The notes beneath the pieces were generated by a model. It was not told the DNA's origin, ran no database searches, and saw only the letters and a program-made list of their open reading frames with translations. From assembly GCA_946902875.1 (NCBI GenBank), contig OX336350.1, forward strand, positions 21,008,048 through 21,072,047: a stretch of DNA of 64,000 bases, in the 5' to 3' direction. Every line of letters begins with the position of its first letter. Position 1 is the stretch's first letter. This DNA comes from Nematopogon swammerdamellus (Eukaryota > Arthropoda > Insecta > Lepidoptera > Adelidae). Shown one piece after another: positions 33,801 through 43,900 of the stretch. A program made the translations under genes and the position numbers.

Positions 33801-34043
33801 ACGAAGTGTGGATGGCACGTTCGTTGTTCGCTCACATCACAAATATTTGGGCGAATACGGCGCATAGCCGCATAACAAATAACGCATAACCAAGTGTGGC
33901 GGCACCATCAGTAATGCACTACTAACGTTGTTCACAGACAAGTACTAGAGGTACTGGCTGCAATAAGGAATCAAGACCCAGAGGAGCTGGCGGAGGCCGT
34001 CCACAACAACACCAACAGACTGTTCTTCCACAAACAACAATAA
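27811..34043 (+). CDS. TATDN1: TATDN1, TatD-family metal-dependent deoxyribonuclease, complete
   Basis: TIM-barrel amidohydrolase-like nuclease of the TatD family. Six exons: 27811-27844, 28053-28232, 30700-30883, 31264-31467, 32388-32597, 33938-34043, all with GT/AG sites and consistent phases, giving about 305 residues (human TATDN1 is 297). Metal and active-site motifs are in order: [10 protein letters not shown] at the first strand, [19 protein letters not shown] (Glu ligand), LPLFLHCR (His), GGVVHSFDG (His) and [18 protein letters not shown] (Asp). The IDIG replacing the bacterial HxH is normal for TATDN1. The C-terminus [12 protein letters not shown] matches human NNTIKVFFPGI. Three in-frame ATGs at 27811, 27817 and 27820 could start translation, and the frame is open further upstream. 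The gene has its own strand and promoter, facing away from FAF1. Confidence 0.94.
28053..28232 (+). CDS. TATDN1: TATDN1 exon 2
   Basis: 180 bp, phase 1 both sides. [20 protein letters not shown] then [20 protein letters not shown]; human has MFRGIYRG and KKFMITGGNLQDSKDALHL. Confidence 0.95.
28262..28503 (-). mobile_element. Module C joined to a third body
   Basis: In TATDN1 intron 2. Module C at 28503-28415, then a body with CAGACACCCCGGTCGACTTG and a (CAA)n-like end. Traces of the same body follow module C at 12415-12480. Confidence 0.65.
28887..29155. mobile_element. 269-bp TIR element with ACTT target duplication
   Basis: TIRs GAGTCGTATAGTTCCAGA and TCTGGAACTATACGACTC, flanked by ACTT. 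A related repeat at 17210-17490 lacks the insertion and keeps one ACTT. Confidence 0.75.
30450..30645 (+). mobile_element. SINE family B, 5'-truncated relic
   Basis: Diverged body from ACGCCTGCTGCTTTACTGTT to CATACCGGATGACATAAAAA. Confidence 0.65.
30700..30883 (+). CDS. TATDN1: TATDN1 exon 3
   Basis: 184 bp, phase 1 in, phase 2 out. [14 protein letters not shown] and [20 protein letters not shown] carry the third-strand and Glu motifs. The DNA 30717-30745 encodes the GCHPTRC box. Confidence 0.96.
30895..31228 (-). mobile_element. Module C joined to a different body (family D)
   Basis: In TATDN1 intron 3. Module C at 31228-31140, followed on the minus strand by a body with AGGGCGACAGGGCAGCC and GGTCGGTGTTGTGCTGTAAT. 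Second copy at 32702-33035. Confidence 0.75.
31264..31467 (+). CDS. TATDN1: TATDN1 exon 4
   Basis: 204 bp, phase 2 both sides. [20 protein letters not shown] and [20 protein letters not shown] carry the two catalytic His motifs. Confidence 0.96.
32137..32358 (-). mobile_element. Lepidopteran-type dispersed repeat (AGCTGTGCCCGCGGCT end)
   Basis: Minus-strand copy from ACTAGCTGTGCCCGCAGCTC to CAGAAAGCAGACGTTGGATT; other copies at 55684-55910 and 59113-59326 (plus), partial ends at 10965 and 44783. Confidence 0.65.
32388..32597 (+). CDS. TATDN1: TATDN1 exon 5
   Basis: 210 bp, phase 2 both sides. [27 protein letters not shown] carries the metal-binding Asp; ends [10 protein letters not shown]. 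Confidence 0.96.
32702..33035 (-). mobile_element. Module C joined to body D, second copy
   Basis: In TATDN1 intron 5; collinear with 30895-31228 over the entire length. Confidence 0.75.
33309..33910. mobile_element. ~600-bp TIR element in TATDN1 intron 5
   Basis: Left GGCGGCACTACACTTTGTTA TTCGTTATTTGTTAT and right ATAACAAATAACGCATAACC AAGTGTGGCGGC are imperfect inverted repeats. The long open frames inside (33143-33662) are chance products. Confidence 0.55.
33938..34043 (+). CDS. TATDN1: TATDN1 exon 6 with stop
   Basis: Phase 2 in; [20 protein letters not shown] and the [13 protein letters not shown]-terminus, TAA at 34041-34043. Confidence 0.95.
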
Positions 34044-34045
34044 AA
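34040..34045 (+). terminator. AATAAA overlapping the TATDN1 stop codon
   Basis: AATAAA spans the last Gln codon and the TAA. No other canonical signal lies in the next 60 bp, so either the 3' UTR is extremely short or a variant signal downstream is used. Confidence 0.45.
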
Positions 34046-36940
34046 CAACAACTCGTTTCTAACAATAGTTATTTTATCGTGACCCCACCACAACATATGA
34101 ATGACAGAATTTGAAACAAACAAGGAGATGACTCATCGATTATTTTACAAATAGCCACTGCAATGATATAATTGGCCGCTTGGCGCATTAGACCATAACC
34201 GCACGGTAGGCCAGCGGTAGAGACAATGTGTATGAAAATATATGAACAGCTTTCGCACTCGCCGGCAGCAGTAACGACACACTGTCACGGCCACAGAATA
34301 TGCTGTAGGCCAGAACGGCCGTACTATTAAACTTGTTCTGAAACCACGACAGCCATTTTACATACAATATTTTAGTTCATAGTACGATAAAAGTGCACAC
34401 TTAATTGCCAACTGTGTCTGCTTTTCCCATCAAACCTACCCAATTGGTCTTTGGTTACAACAGTTTTGTCTACTCTGCTGCCGTCACCGATGTCACCGTC
34501 GCCGCAGCGTTTTCGTCCAGTGTGCAAGTGACCATTAACGGTATAGACTGGATGCAACGCTCCTAGGATGCACCTATACGAAAAGTTGTTCCGATATTGA
34601 TGGAACAATTTGTTTTCTTCCGCTAAACTACACTTTGGCTTGCTGTGAGAAAGTGTAGCCAGCGCAAAAAAACTGACTTTGAAACAGTTTCAACCGCGGT
34701 ACATAAAAATCATGCAGAAGCAGCAGCATTCAAGACTGACCTACAAGACCAGTGTATTCAAACTTCCATGCAAAACATTTATGAGGTGTGACACCTCCAA
34801 GTTATAATTTACTACTTTCAAATTTCTTATGCGGCATCGTTTTTGCACTGTAGTACAGCGCAATAATATCATTTTTTGCTTGATAGGTTTCCCTGACAGT
34901 AATAACAGGCGACTGATTTGGGCAGAACGCTTATTGTGGTACGCACGACAAATTCATCACGCTGCTTCTACTCGTGTTTTTTTAATATGCTATGTGGTTT
35001 CCACAGTAGCTGCATTGTAAGACCATCGAACGTCATCTCCAATGAAAAATTTGTCAACAATTTCACGCTCACAATAATAAGGGTAACCTAAACTTCCTAG
35101 CAATTTCCACCTTAAACGTTACATTAATTCACCTACTAAAGAATACAAAATATCTTTTTTTTTTTTCAAAATATTTCTTCAATCAAGCTATTTCAATCTT
35201 GATTTGTAATTTGAATGATGATTTCTAAATTAGTTCTAAGCACATTTCCTGCACGCAACATCAGAACTATTGATTATATCATAGCTATTGTGCGGTGTTG
35301 ATGTTGATGGGGTTTCAAAGTGAACATTCCGAGGTGTGCCTGCCACTGTAACAACTTCATACACAACATGCCCCCACTCTTAAAATTATTATTTCTTATC
35401 TCTCGCGAAACATATCCCCTCAACCTGTGTCCAGTGCTTGGCTTTAGTTTGTTCGGTCGGACGATTCAATATTTATTGTTTAATATCAACACAACACATT
35501 GCTGATTTAGGCTAAGTTATTTTCCAACAGACACTGGACACGGGTCACACTCGGGTAGCATCGATATCAACTTTCAGCTCGTAAATCTAATTTTAAATAA
35601 CTTCATAAATTAATTGTAAAGTGATTTCGTCTCTAGAAGAATGAATTGAATTTATGCCCACAGAATGTCAGCAGCACTCGACACTCAGGACAGCTTCACC
35701 CACGGAGAAGGGAGTGGAGAGGAATCATGTTGTTGCTAGCTATAATTTCTAGTAAAACATCTGTCGCCAGTGTGGAGAGTAAGCTGCAATCCGTGGACGC
35801 AACTGGAAGCAATGCTGCGGCCATTTCGAATGACAAGTTGGTGGCGATGCAACCAGTTTAGTCCAACTCCTTTATACCTATCTCCTCCGTGGGTTAACCG
35901 AATCAAACAAGAGTTTTAACATAAGTGAGGTAAAACAATGCAAATTAATTATTATAGCCTTTTTTATCTCGGACGTTTGCTTGTTGGTGTTCGACAATGC
36001 TGTGGGAGGTGAAAGATGATTTCAGTCAATTTTGAGATCAAAAGATATTTGTTGTGATGTCAAACTGGCAAATGCTAAGGAGGAATGTGAAGTGCTATCT
36101 GGAAATAAACTAACGCCTTCCTGCTCTTCTTTAAACACTTCGAGCACACATAACTGTACTGTTGGAGAAGAGAGAGAAAGAGAGAGAGAGAGCTATACCA
36201 TTGGCATAAATACATTGAAGAATATTTTTCTTACAAATTAAAACAGTTTAGAAAGAACAAGGTATAGATAGTGAAAGAAAATAATATACAAAATTATAAT
36301 ACATCAAAATAGCCATTACTTGATGGATAAATTCACAATCTCAATTTCATCCAATATGGATAATTAATTATTAAAAATATAAACAGCAGTAAAAATTTAT
36401 GATTTTCAGTTAGATGTAAATTTAGAAAGGTTAAAACGTATGAACAACATTGGTTCTCGTGCAGAGAGATTCGTTGCGGCTATCCTTAGTTGGGCGTTAT
36501 CATTTTCATAAGTTTGCAACAATTTGATAAATTGTACGTTTTGACACATATTTCATCGGAATATTACATTTTACAAAAACATATTTTTGCCGTTACCGCT
36601 AAAAAAATAACAGAAGAACAACTCCTTCATTGTCTATAATGTAATGCGTTTGTAAATTTACATAATGGCAGCGTCTACTGGTGAATAATTTTTTAACCGT
36701 CACGCGTGTTTGCGGAGAGGAGTGACCAAATTGTTGGCTCCCGAACTGCGGCTCTCTCATCAAAATGACAGAAATTTTGATTTCGCTACACTTACGGGTT
36801 ATTTAGCAATACAAAACAAACTTCAATAGATTCTGCCACATTGCAAAGCCTTGTCCGAACTACGTGATAAAAATACTACAAAGACTGACTGCCGCGCTGA
36901 ACACAATTTGTATCGGTAGAGAGGGAGGTACACTATCGAT
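34046..36940. other. TATDN1-TMEM214 spacer, left part
   Basis: No supported gene. The frame at 35646-35861 is unsupported and the GC-richer block 34240-34560 looks like repeat relic. Near 36940-36990 is a short R2-type 3' UTR trace (GGCTCGACGCGAGCCGAAAC). Confidence 0.5.
36169..36192. repeat. (GA)n microsatellite
   Basis: GAGAGAGAAAGAGAGAGAGA tract in the TATDN1-TMEM214 spacer. Confidence 0.85.
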
Positions 36941-37005
36941 GCACACTAGATAACAAGGGCTCGACGCGAGCCGAAACGTCTAGCTCGCTGTAAGAGAGCA
37001 AGAAT

Positions 37006-37389
37006 GTCAGCCTCGATAGCTCAGTGGTGCAGACAGTCGACTGTTGCTATTGATTAAGCAACGCTGGGCGCGGTCACTACTTGGATGGGTGACCGCTCGA
37101 CCGTTGGAGGCTGACCGTGGTTCGAATTCCATGTGAAAACTGCAGGTCCTTTCCCTTCTTACCTTACTAGGTGGTAGGGTTCAACCCGCCCGGTTTGGTA
37201 CCACCGCAATGAATGAAACGTCTTTCGAAAGTGCTATGTAAATAGTTTGCATTTTCCGTCCAGTTCAGTGCAGCCGGCACGACCGAAGGGAAGCACTGAC
37301 ATGGTTCCTAGTTCACCCGGTGTTATGGGCTGACATCACGCATGTTGTGGGTGATGTAGCCAACCATGCCAGTTTCCATAAAAAAAAAC
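37006..37389 (+). mobile_element. SINE family A, full length
   Basis: Complete copy. Head: A box TAGCTCAGTGG, 5S-like TTAAGCAACGCTGGGCGCGG, T-arm GTGGTTCGAATTCCA. GTCAGCCTC at the start can pair with GAGGCTGAC before the T-arm. Confidence 0.88.
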
Positions 37390-37449
37390 TAAATAAATAA
37401 ACATTATTCGCTAGTCTCGTGGACGATTGAAACCTCCACCTGGTTGAGA

Positions 37450-37737
37450 TGGGGCTGGATGCGTTTGGTGAAGAGTTTTTCATCACCTGGTACCAATAAT
37501 TAGATAGTCGCACCGCTAGAGCGTGGAACTGTCTTCCGGCGAGTGTATTTCCTGAATCCTTTAACCTGGGTGTCTTCAAGCGTCGTATTAACGGGCCAGA
37601 CAGCCTAGCAACAGTCCGCAAATCTGCTGGCATGGCACCTAACTGAGCGTGGTCTCGCGAGGAGAGGTGATTTTGGCTCTGCCGACTGCACCATTGGTCT
37701 TTCGGCACAGCCACCCATGCTGGTTTACATAAAAAAA
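37450..37737 (+). mobile_element. CR1-like LINE 3' end
   Basis: Same family: WNCLPASVFPESFNLGVFK and MAPN-stop, then AGCCACCCATGCTGGTTTAC and A-tail. Begins 86 bp past the TMEM214 stop codon, antisense to it. Confidence 0.72.
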
Positions 37738-37822
37738 AAGTCCGGTTCTCGTGTTTCTTTGCGCAGTGTTTTTATCACGCAGCAGTTAAGACTAGAAGGA
37801 GGTAAGAGCCGTCGGGAGGCGC

Positions 37823-37949
37823 TCACTGGATCTTGGAGTAGAGATGGACCTGCTCGTGGAACCACGAGTAGTACTCGCTCACGTACATTCGCGTGCTGTT
37901 CAGCACTTTCAGCGTCTTGTCCTGCAGCACTTCCGGCGCCCACTCACCG
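37823..37949 (-). CDS. TMEM214: TMEM214 exon w9 with stop
   Basis: Phase 2 in; GEWAPEVLQDKTLKVLNSTR then YYSWFHEQVHLYSKIQ and TGA at 37825-37823. No clear AATAAA before a LINE fragment begins at 37737. Confidence 0.88.
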
Positions 37950-40900
37950 CTGAAAAGGAAAACAAATTGATTAGTGACGTAAGCTGTTTTTTTTCTTCTT
38001 CTCCGTTAGCTGCCATCAGACGCTACAGTGACCCTGACCAGATGTTCTGGTAGAGTTTTGTATTGATTTGTATTGTTTGTCAGCCTCGATAGCTCAGTGG
38101 TGCAGACAGTCGACTGTTGGTATTGATTGTTAAGCAACGTTGGGCGCAGTCAGTACTTGGATGGGTGACCGCTCGACCGTTGGAGGCTGACCGTGGTTCG
38201 GATTCTACGTAAAACTGTAGGTTCCTTCCCTTCTTACCGTACTAGGTGGTAGGGTTCAACCCGCCCGGGTTGATACCACCGCACTGAATGAAACGGCGGT
38301 CGAAACGGCTATGTAAATAGTTTGTGTTTTCCGTCCAGTTCAGTGTAGCCGGCACGACCGAAGGGAAGCACTGACATGGCACCTAGTTCACCCAGTGTTA
38401 TGGGCTGGCATTACGGATGTTGTAGGTGATGTAGCCAACCGTTCATACAAAAAAAATATTATCCACTCTAATTATTGATTGTGGGTTTTATGCTTTTCGA
38501 CTGCGACACCTGATTTGCCCCTCCCAACAAGTCTGCTGTCAGTCAGTTGACAGATTTTGGGGACGTCTTTCTCTTTTCTTCGGTCTCCTTAAGAGTCGAA
38601 AATTCCAGGTAATTTACCAAGAATTAAGAATAAAGTTTTACTGTGGATCAGTTGCAGCATTTATATGCTGGAAGCCTATAATTCTATACCATACCATGCG
38701 TATAACGAAATTCAGCCCAACTCAATTAATGAGTTTGTTTTATACAATATTCTACTTAAACCATTAACTCTCGTTAGCATAAAGAAATTCAAACAAGAGT
38801 TAATGATTATGATATGAAAGAACAAAAGATAAAAACTATGTCGCAAGCGAAGCTATCTCAGCGTTAATCTCTATTTATTGAGATTTTACAACTTTGAGTT
38901 TGACCCCATTTTACTTTAAAATTGTGTGCATTTAAATTCATATTAAAGCCTAAAATACATTTTGTACGGAATTAATTATTAAAGAATCTCTTTTGAAACT
39001 AAACAAACGCACATGATCACTATCACCGGCGGGGTCATCCCATTCACCTCGACATTCGACGTACACAAACCTCTGGCACTGTATTACATGAAGGTTGAAT
39101 AAGTGCTAAAAATATCAATTACTTGACATGAGGAACCCAACGTTTACGGCGCGTTGTTTGAGAAGTCATTAGCAGTCTCTGTAGGTATGTCTAACTTTAG
39201 CAACGAACAACTAATTTAGGAAATGAACCACAGTAGAATCAGAGCACCTTTATGAAATCAGTCAGTTGGGTACCTACTTACTTTGATGTGGAACATTCTT
39301 CACATGAAGCCATAAAATGTTGGCTTAAAAGTCCATTGTGTGACAACAGCCATCGGATCTGGCTTAATCCAATAGATTTTATTTTTTATTGTCATTTTCA
39401 TTTTTAGGTTTCCGTATCCCGTACGGAAGCCTATTACTAAGCCTCCGCCGTCTGTCTGTCCGTCCGTCCGTCTATCCGAGGGCTGTATCTCTTGAACCGT
39501 AATAGGTAGCCCGTTGAAATTTTCACAGAATATGTGAATAATGATAAGAATATAAGAATAATATAAATATGTGAATAATAGATGGCGTCACAGGCGCCAT
39601 CTATTAATATTGTCGGATATTATTGATATTGGCAGATATTATTGATAGCGGATAGATACGGAAACCTCCGTGCGCGAGTAAAACTCGCACTTAACAGATT
39701 TTTATTTTTAATTATGATATTTATTAAACGGAGGTTTAGCATGGCACCTTCTTGAGTATGGCTTGGTGGGGAGTGGTGTTGTTTGTTGTATATGTTTGTC
39801 AGATAAGACTTTTGGGTAGAGCTACATGGTTTCTAATTTTTAGTAGGAAACATACTCACCGGAAAACCGTTAAAAATGTTTGCAGTATGGCACAGGAACA
39901 ATTTCGAAAAGGGTTGCATTCTCAGAAGTTGGGTTTGGCGGGTGTGGCGGATCGGATCGAGGCAGGTGGGATGAGGGAAGCCAGTTAATCGGAGCATCGG
40001 CAATGGTAGTACCTATAAAACAGGCTAATGGAACCGTTTGTTCGCCTATGGTGCAATGATTCAAGTCCCTCTGTGGGCTTAATGCTTTTAATATTTGAAA
40101 TTAAATTTTCAAATATTTAGTGTTTTGAATTGTCCTAAATGTGCAATTTTAATTTTACATAGTTTTTCCATATGGGTGTTATTGGTAAACATATTTATTT
40201 TTTATTTTTTTTATTTATTTATTTGATGAACTAACAGCCTAAGCTGATGTTTTCATGTCTAAGTTCACTGGTGCTTTGTTATTTTGATGTTGGTTTAGTT
40301 TGGTGTTTTTTTTAGGTGTTTGTCGAGCTTGTTTTTAAAGGAATTGGTGGTGGGTGCTTGTGCGACATCTTCGGGCAGTTTGTTCCACATTTCCACTGCT
40401 CTTTTTGACAGGAAGTTTCGTCTCGGATTTGTTGAGCTGACAGTGACATTCAGCTTCAAGCTATGGCCTCGGAGATGACTATTTGTATTTCTAGTAAAGA
40501 GGTTCTCCAGTTTTGGACAATCATAATGCTGATTGAGAATCTTGTATGTTTCTATGAGGTCACCCCTTTCTCTACGTTGCTCCAATGTTGTCAATGGTAT
40601 TACTTCAATGGTCAACTTCCAGACGAAGTAATAAGCGCACTTACTACCAACCAATTCAAAAATAGACTAGATAAATATCTAACAAATAAAACATAATCTC
40701 AAAAAGAGTGCTCAAGAACGAAAAAAAAATAAATTAAACAAAAAAAAAATCTAAGATAATGATGAAAAACAACAAATTTTAACTGGATTTAGACGTATCA
40801 GCCTAGGCTGCCTGTCTAAATAAAATAAATAAATATTATTGTTATAACAAAAAGACTCACATAAAGACCCTGCTCTGGAGGTACTCGCGGCCGCTGTCCA

Positions 40901-43900
40901 GATAGACGGCGGAGAAGCGGTAGACGGCGTTGCGGCTGGCGCTGGCGTAGCTCTGCACCGTGTCCAGCAGTCCCGGCGCGTACTCCTCGATGGTCGCGCC
41001 GACCACTGGCGCCGTCTCCACCACGTAGCCGCGCGTGTTGTTGTACATGCGCCCCGCCTGCCATCACCACACACACACCTCCTTTACTATACTGTGTGCT
41101 ATTTTGGTTTCCCTTTCGGCACTGCAGTCTGACTGCAAGCTGACATGAGTGCCCCGACCAAGGAAGGTGTGGAACTAAGCTTGCGATGGCTTCGCCGAAC
41201 ATATCCGGGCCCATCGGCAGTAGAAGAGGGTGTTAATCGACGTCGGGACTAGCGAGTGGCCACTCTAAATTTCCCGCGCATGCTTCACGTTTCGGCTCGC
41301 ATCAAGCCCTCGTCAGCTAGTCTACTTTAGCTGGGACAGTATACGCGCGCAGCCACATAACCTGAATTAATTTTTTTATTTTAGACAAATCAACCTTGCC
41401 CTGTAAATCTGGTTTGATTGTTGTTGGTTTTTACATTGTATTACATATATGATTAGATACATATAAACGGAAAATAAAAAGAAGAAATACGTCTCGACCA
41501 GGATTCGAACCTGAAACTCTGCCATGAACCGCCAACGCGTTAGCAATTTCGCCACCGGTTTGATAATGTATCCTCTTCAAATTTCAAACATACATATATA
41601 TTTCTATTGGTTTTATTACAGACGAAGGGTCTGTAGACCTAGTAGATAAGAAGAGAAGGGACCTACAGTTTTACGTGGTATCCGAGTTCACCCATTTGAG
41701 TTCTGACCGCGCTCAGGTGCACTTATGATCAATAACGACAATCGACCGATCGCACCACTGATCTAGCAAGACTGACAACCCGTCGGCTACAATTTGAGCC
41801 TACCCACCTAAGGGGCGGTTGGACTCTGACGTGGCGAAGGAGGACTCACCTGCTCAGCAGCTATGAGATAGAAGTCCTTAGCGAGCTCCGCGTACGGCTG
41901 GCTGTAGTGCGCGGCCTGCGCATAGTACACGGGCGTGTTGTTCTCGAGCCAGACGTAGCTGCGTGCGGACGTGGCGAGCGTGCGCCGCCACGCGCTCTGC
42001 GTCTGCTCCAGCAGCCCCGCCTCGTTCAACAGCTTGCCCGTCGCGCTCTCTGCATCCCACACACCACACACTTTAATTACTGCTGTGAGCTCAAGTGGTA
42101 GTTTTTTTTTTATGTAATCCGGTATGGGTGGCTGAGACGGAGGGGGCAAAGCGCATGCTCCGACCAGCCAATTTCACCTCCGAGAAGGTAAGTGCCATAC
42201 CGGAGACTTTCCCTGGATTGCTGGCTATACTGGACTAGAGGAGAACAAAGCCGATGCTGCTATGCGGCCATCTTACTTCCAGTACGGTGGTACCAACCCA
42301 GTCGGCTACAATTTGAGCCTACCCCCTAGTAAGGGGTAAGGGAAGGGACCTACAGTTTTACACCGGTTCCGAACGGTGAAGCAGCAGGTGTAGGTATGCA
42401 CGTAAATTTTTTCGTCAGAAAAAACTCATTGGTACACGCAGACCGGATTCGAACCGCGAACCTCTCGCATGAGAAGCTGATGCCCAAACCACTCGGCCAC
42501 CCGCTGCCGCCCAGACTGACCTGCGCCGATGCCATTACCACCTGGACTGATGCAGCCACTGAACAGACCATTCTTTCAGTCCAGGCAGTTTGCTGAAGCC
42601 TTATACAGAGTTGTGTTTGTGACATCACACTGGACGTTTTTACTGCTGCATAAATTGCGTTGCGTAATACGCAAGTAACATACCGAAGAACCACAACTTC
42701 AAAGTAAACAAGTACTGCAACCTAGCAGACAGAGAAACTGGTTAAAGACTATCTTTTCGCTGTGGAAGTCAGAGCAAGAGGACTACCAGCGAAGTCGCTC
42801 TACAGTTTCTTCAAGAACCTAGGCATGCCAAGATCGATGCTAAGCTCATATATGGAGAGAGCTTCAAATCTATTTGAATTCGATTCGAGCTCCCGTTCTC
42901 GATTGACATCCGATTTATTCTGCCAATGAGCCATCGAACGTATTCGATAAGCCCATCGAAAGCTCAGTTCGACACCTTCCTTCTACTTACCATCACACCG
43001 ACTGTAAAATATGTTGTTAAGCCGAACTTTAAGTCATCATCATCATCAGCCTGTATCGATCCACTGCTGGACATAGGCCTCTCCCAAGGCACGCCACCAC
43101 ACGCTAAAGTGGCAAGTGGCAGTGGGCTGAGCACATCTGTCGTAGACCCGACAACCGATGGGGTAGACGGGCGCTCGAATGGAGGCCACGTACAAGCAAA
43201 CGTAGCGTGGGACGCCCCCCGGCTAGGTGGACAGATGACCTAAAAAAGGTAGCCGGGAGTGGATGGATGAGAAGACCGGAAGACCGCGTGTATTTAAGTG
43301 CGTAGCTGAAATTATGTCTAGGGTGGTGCTAATCTAAAATTCCTTAGTTGCACATGAGTCAAATGGCACAGATGGAATGTATTGAATATTCCTGCACTGT
43401 GCAAAAAACATTTTTATTCACGCACACCGATAATATAATGATTATTCCGTATAGAAGGTACATGAGGTCTTGACACACCAGCGGCAAAGTGGTGCCCTGC
43501 TTAAAATCATTGTAGGTATCTACTGCAGCAGCCTAAGAGGTTACACAACCTAGGATGATCATTTTGTTTGGTACTCTCAGCACACGGTTATGGATGACAC
43601 TATTCACGCGCCGCTGACCCGAGCGCACCAGCCTTGCGGCCATAGCACCCGCACTGTTATGGATGAAAGCGAACGGAATGAAACAAGAGAGCGTGATACG
43701 TACTGGAGAGTGCGCCGGCGGAGGCGACGTCGTACGCGACGAGGCCGACGATGGCCGCGAGCAGCGCGAGCGAGCTCGCCACCCACGGGAACCCGCGCGA
43801 CGACTTCTTCATCTTCTTACCCATCTCCTGTTTGTTGCACACAATACAATCCCGTTAGTCACACGCTCGTCCCATCACAAATACAATACAATTCTTTATT

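Noticed and set aside
35646..35861. 71-codon plus-strand frame after TATDN1
   Set aside because: No homology recognised, no splice partners and no codon bias.
42437..42520. tRNA gene on the minus strand
   Set aside because: A and B boxes are good, but there is no 3' acceptor complement and the sequence continues as a SINE body also seen at 57232.
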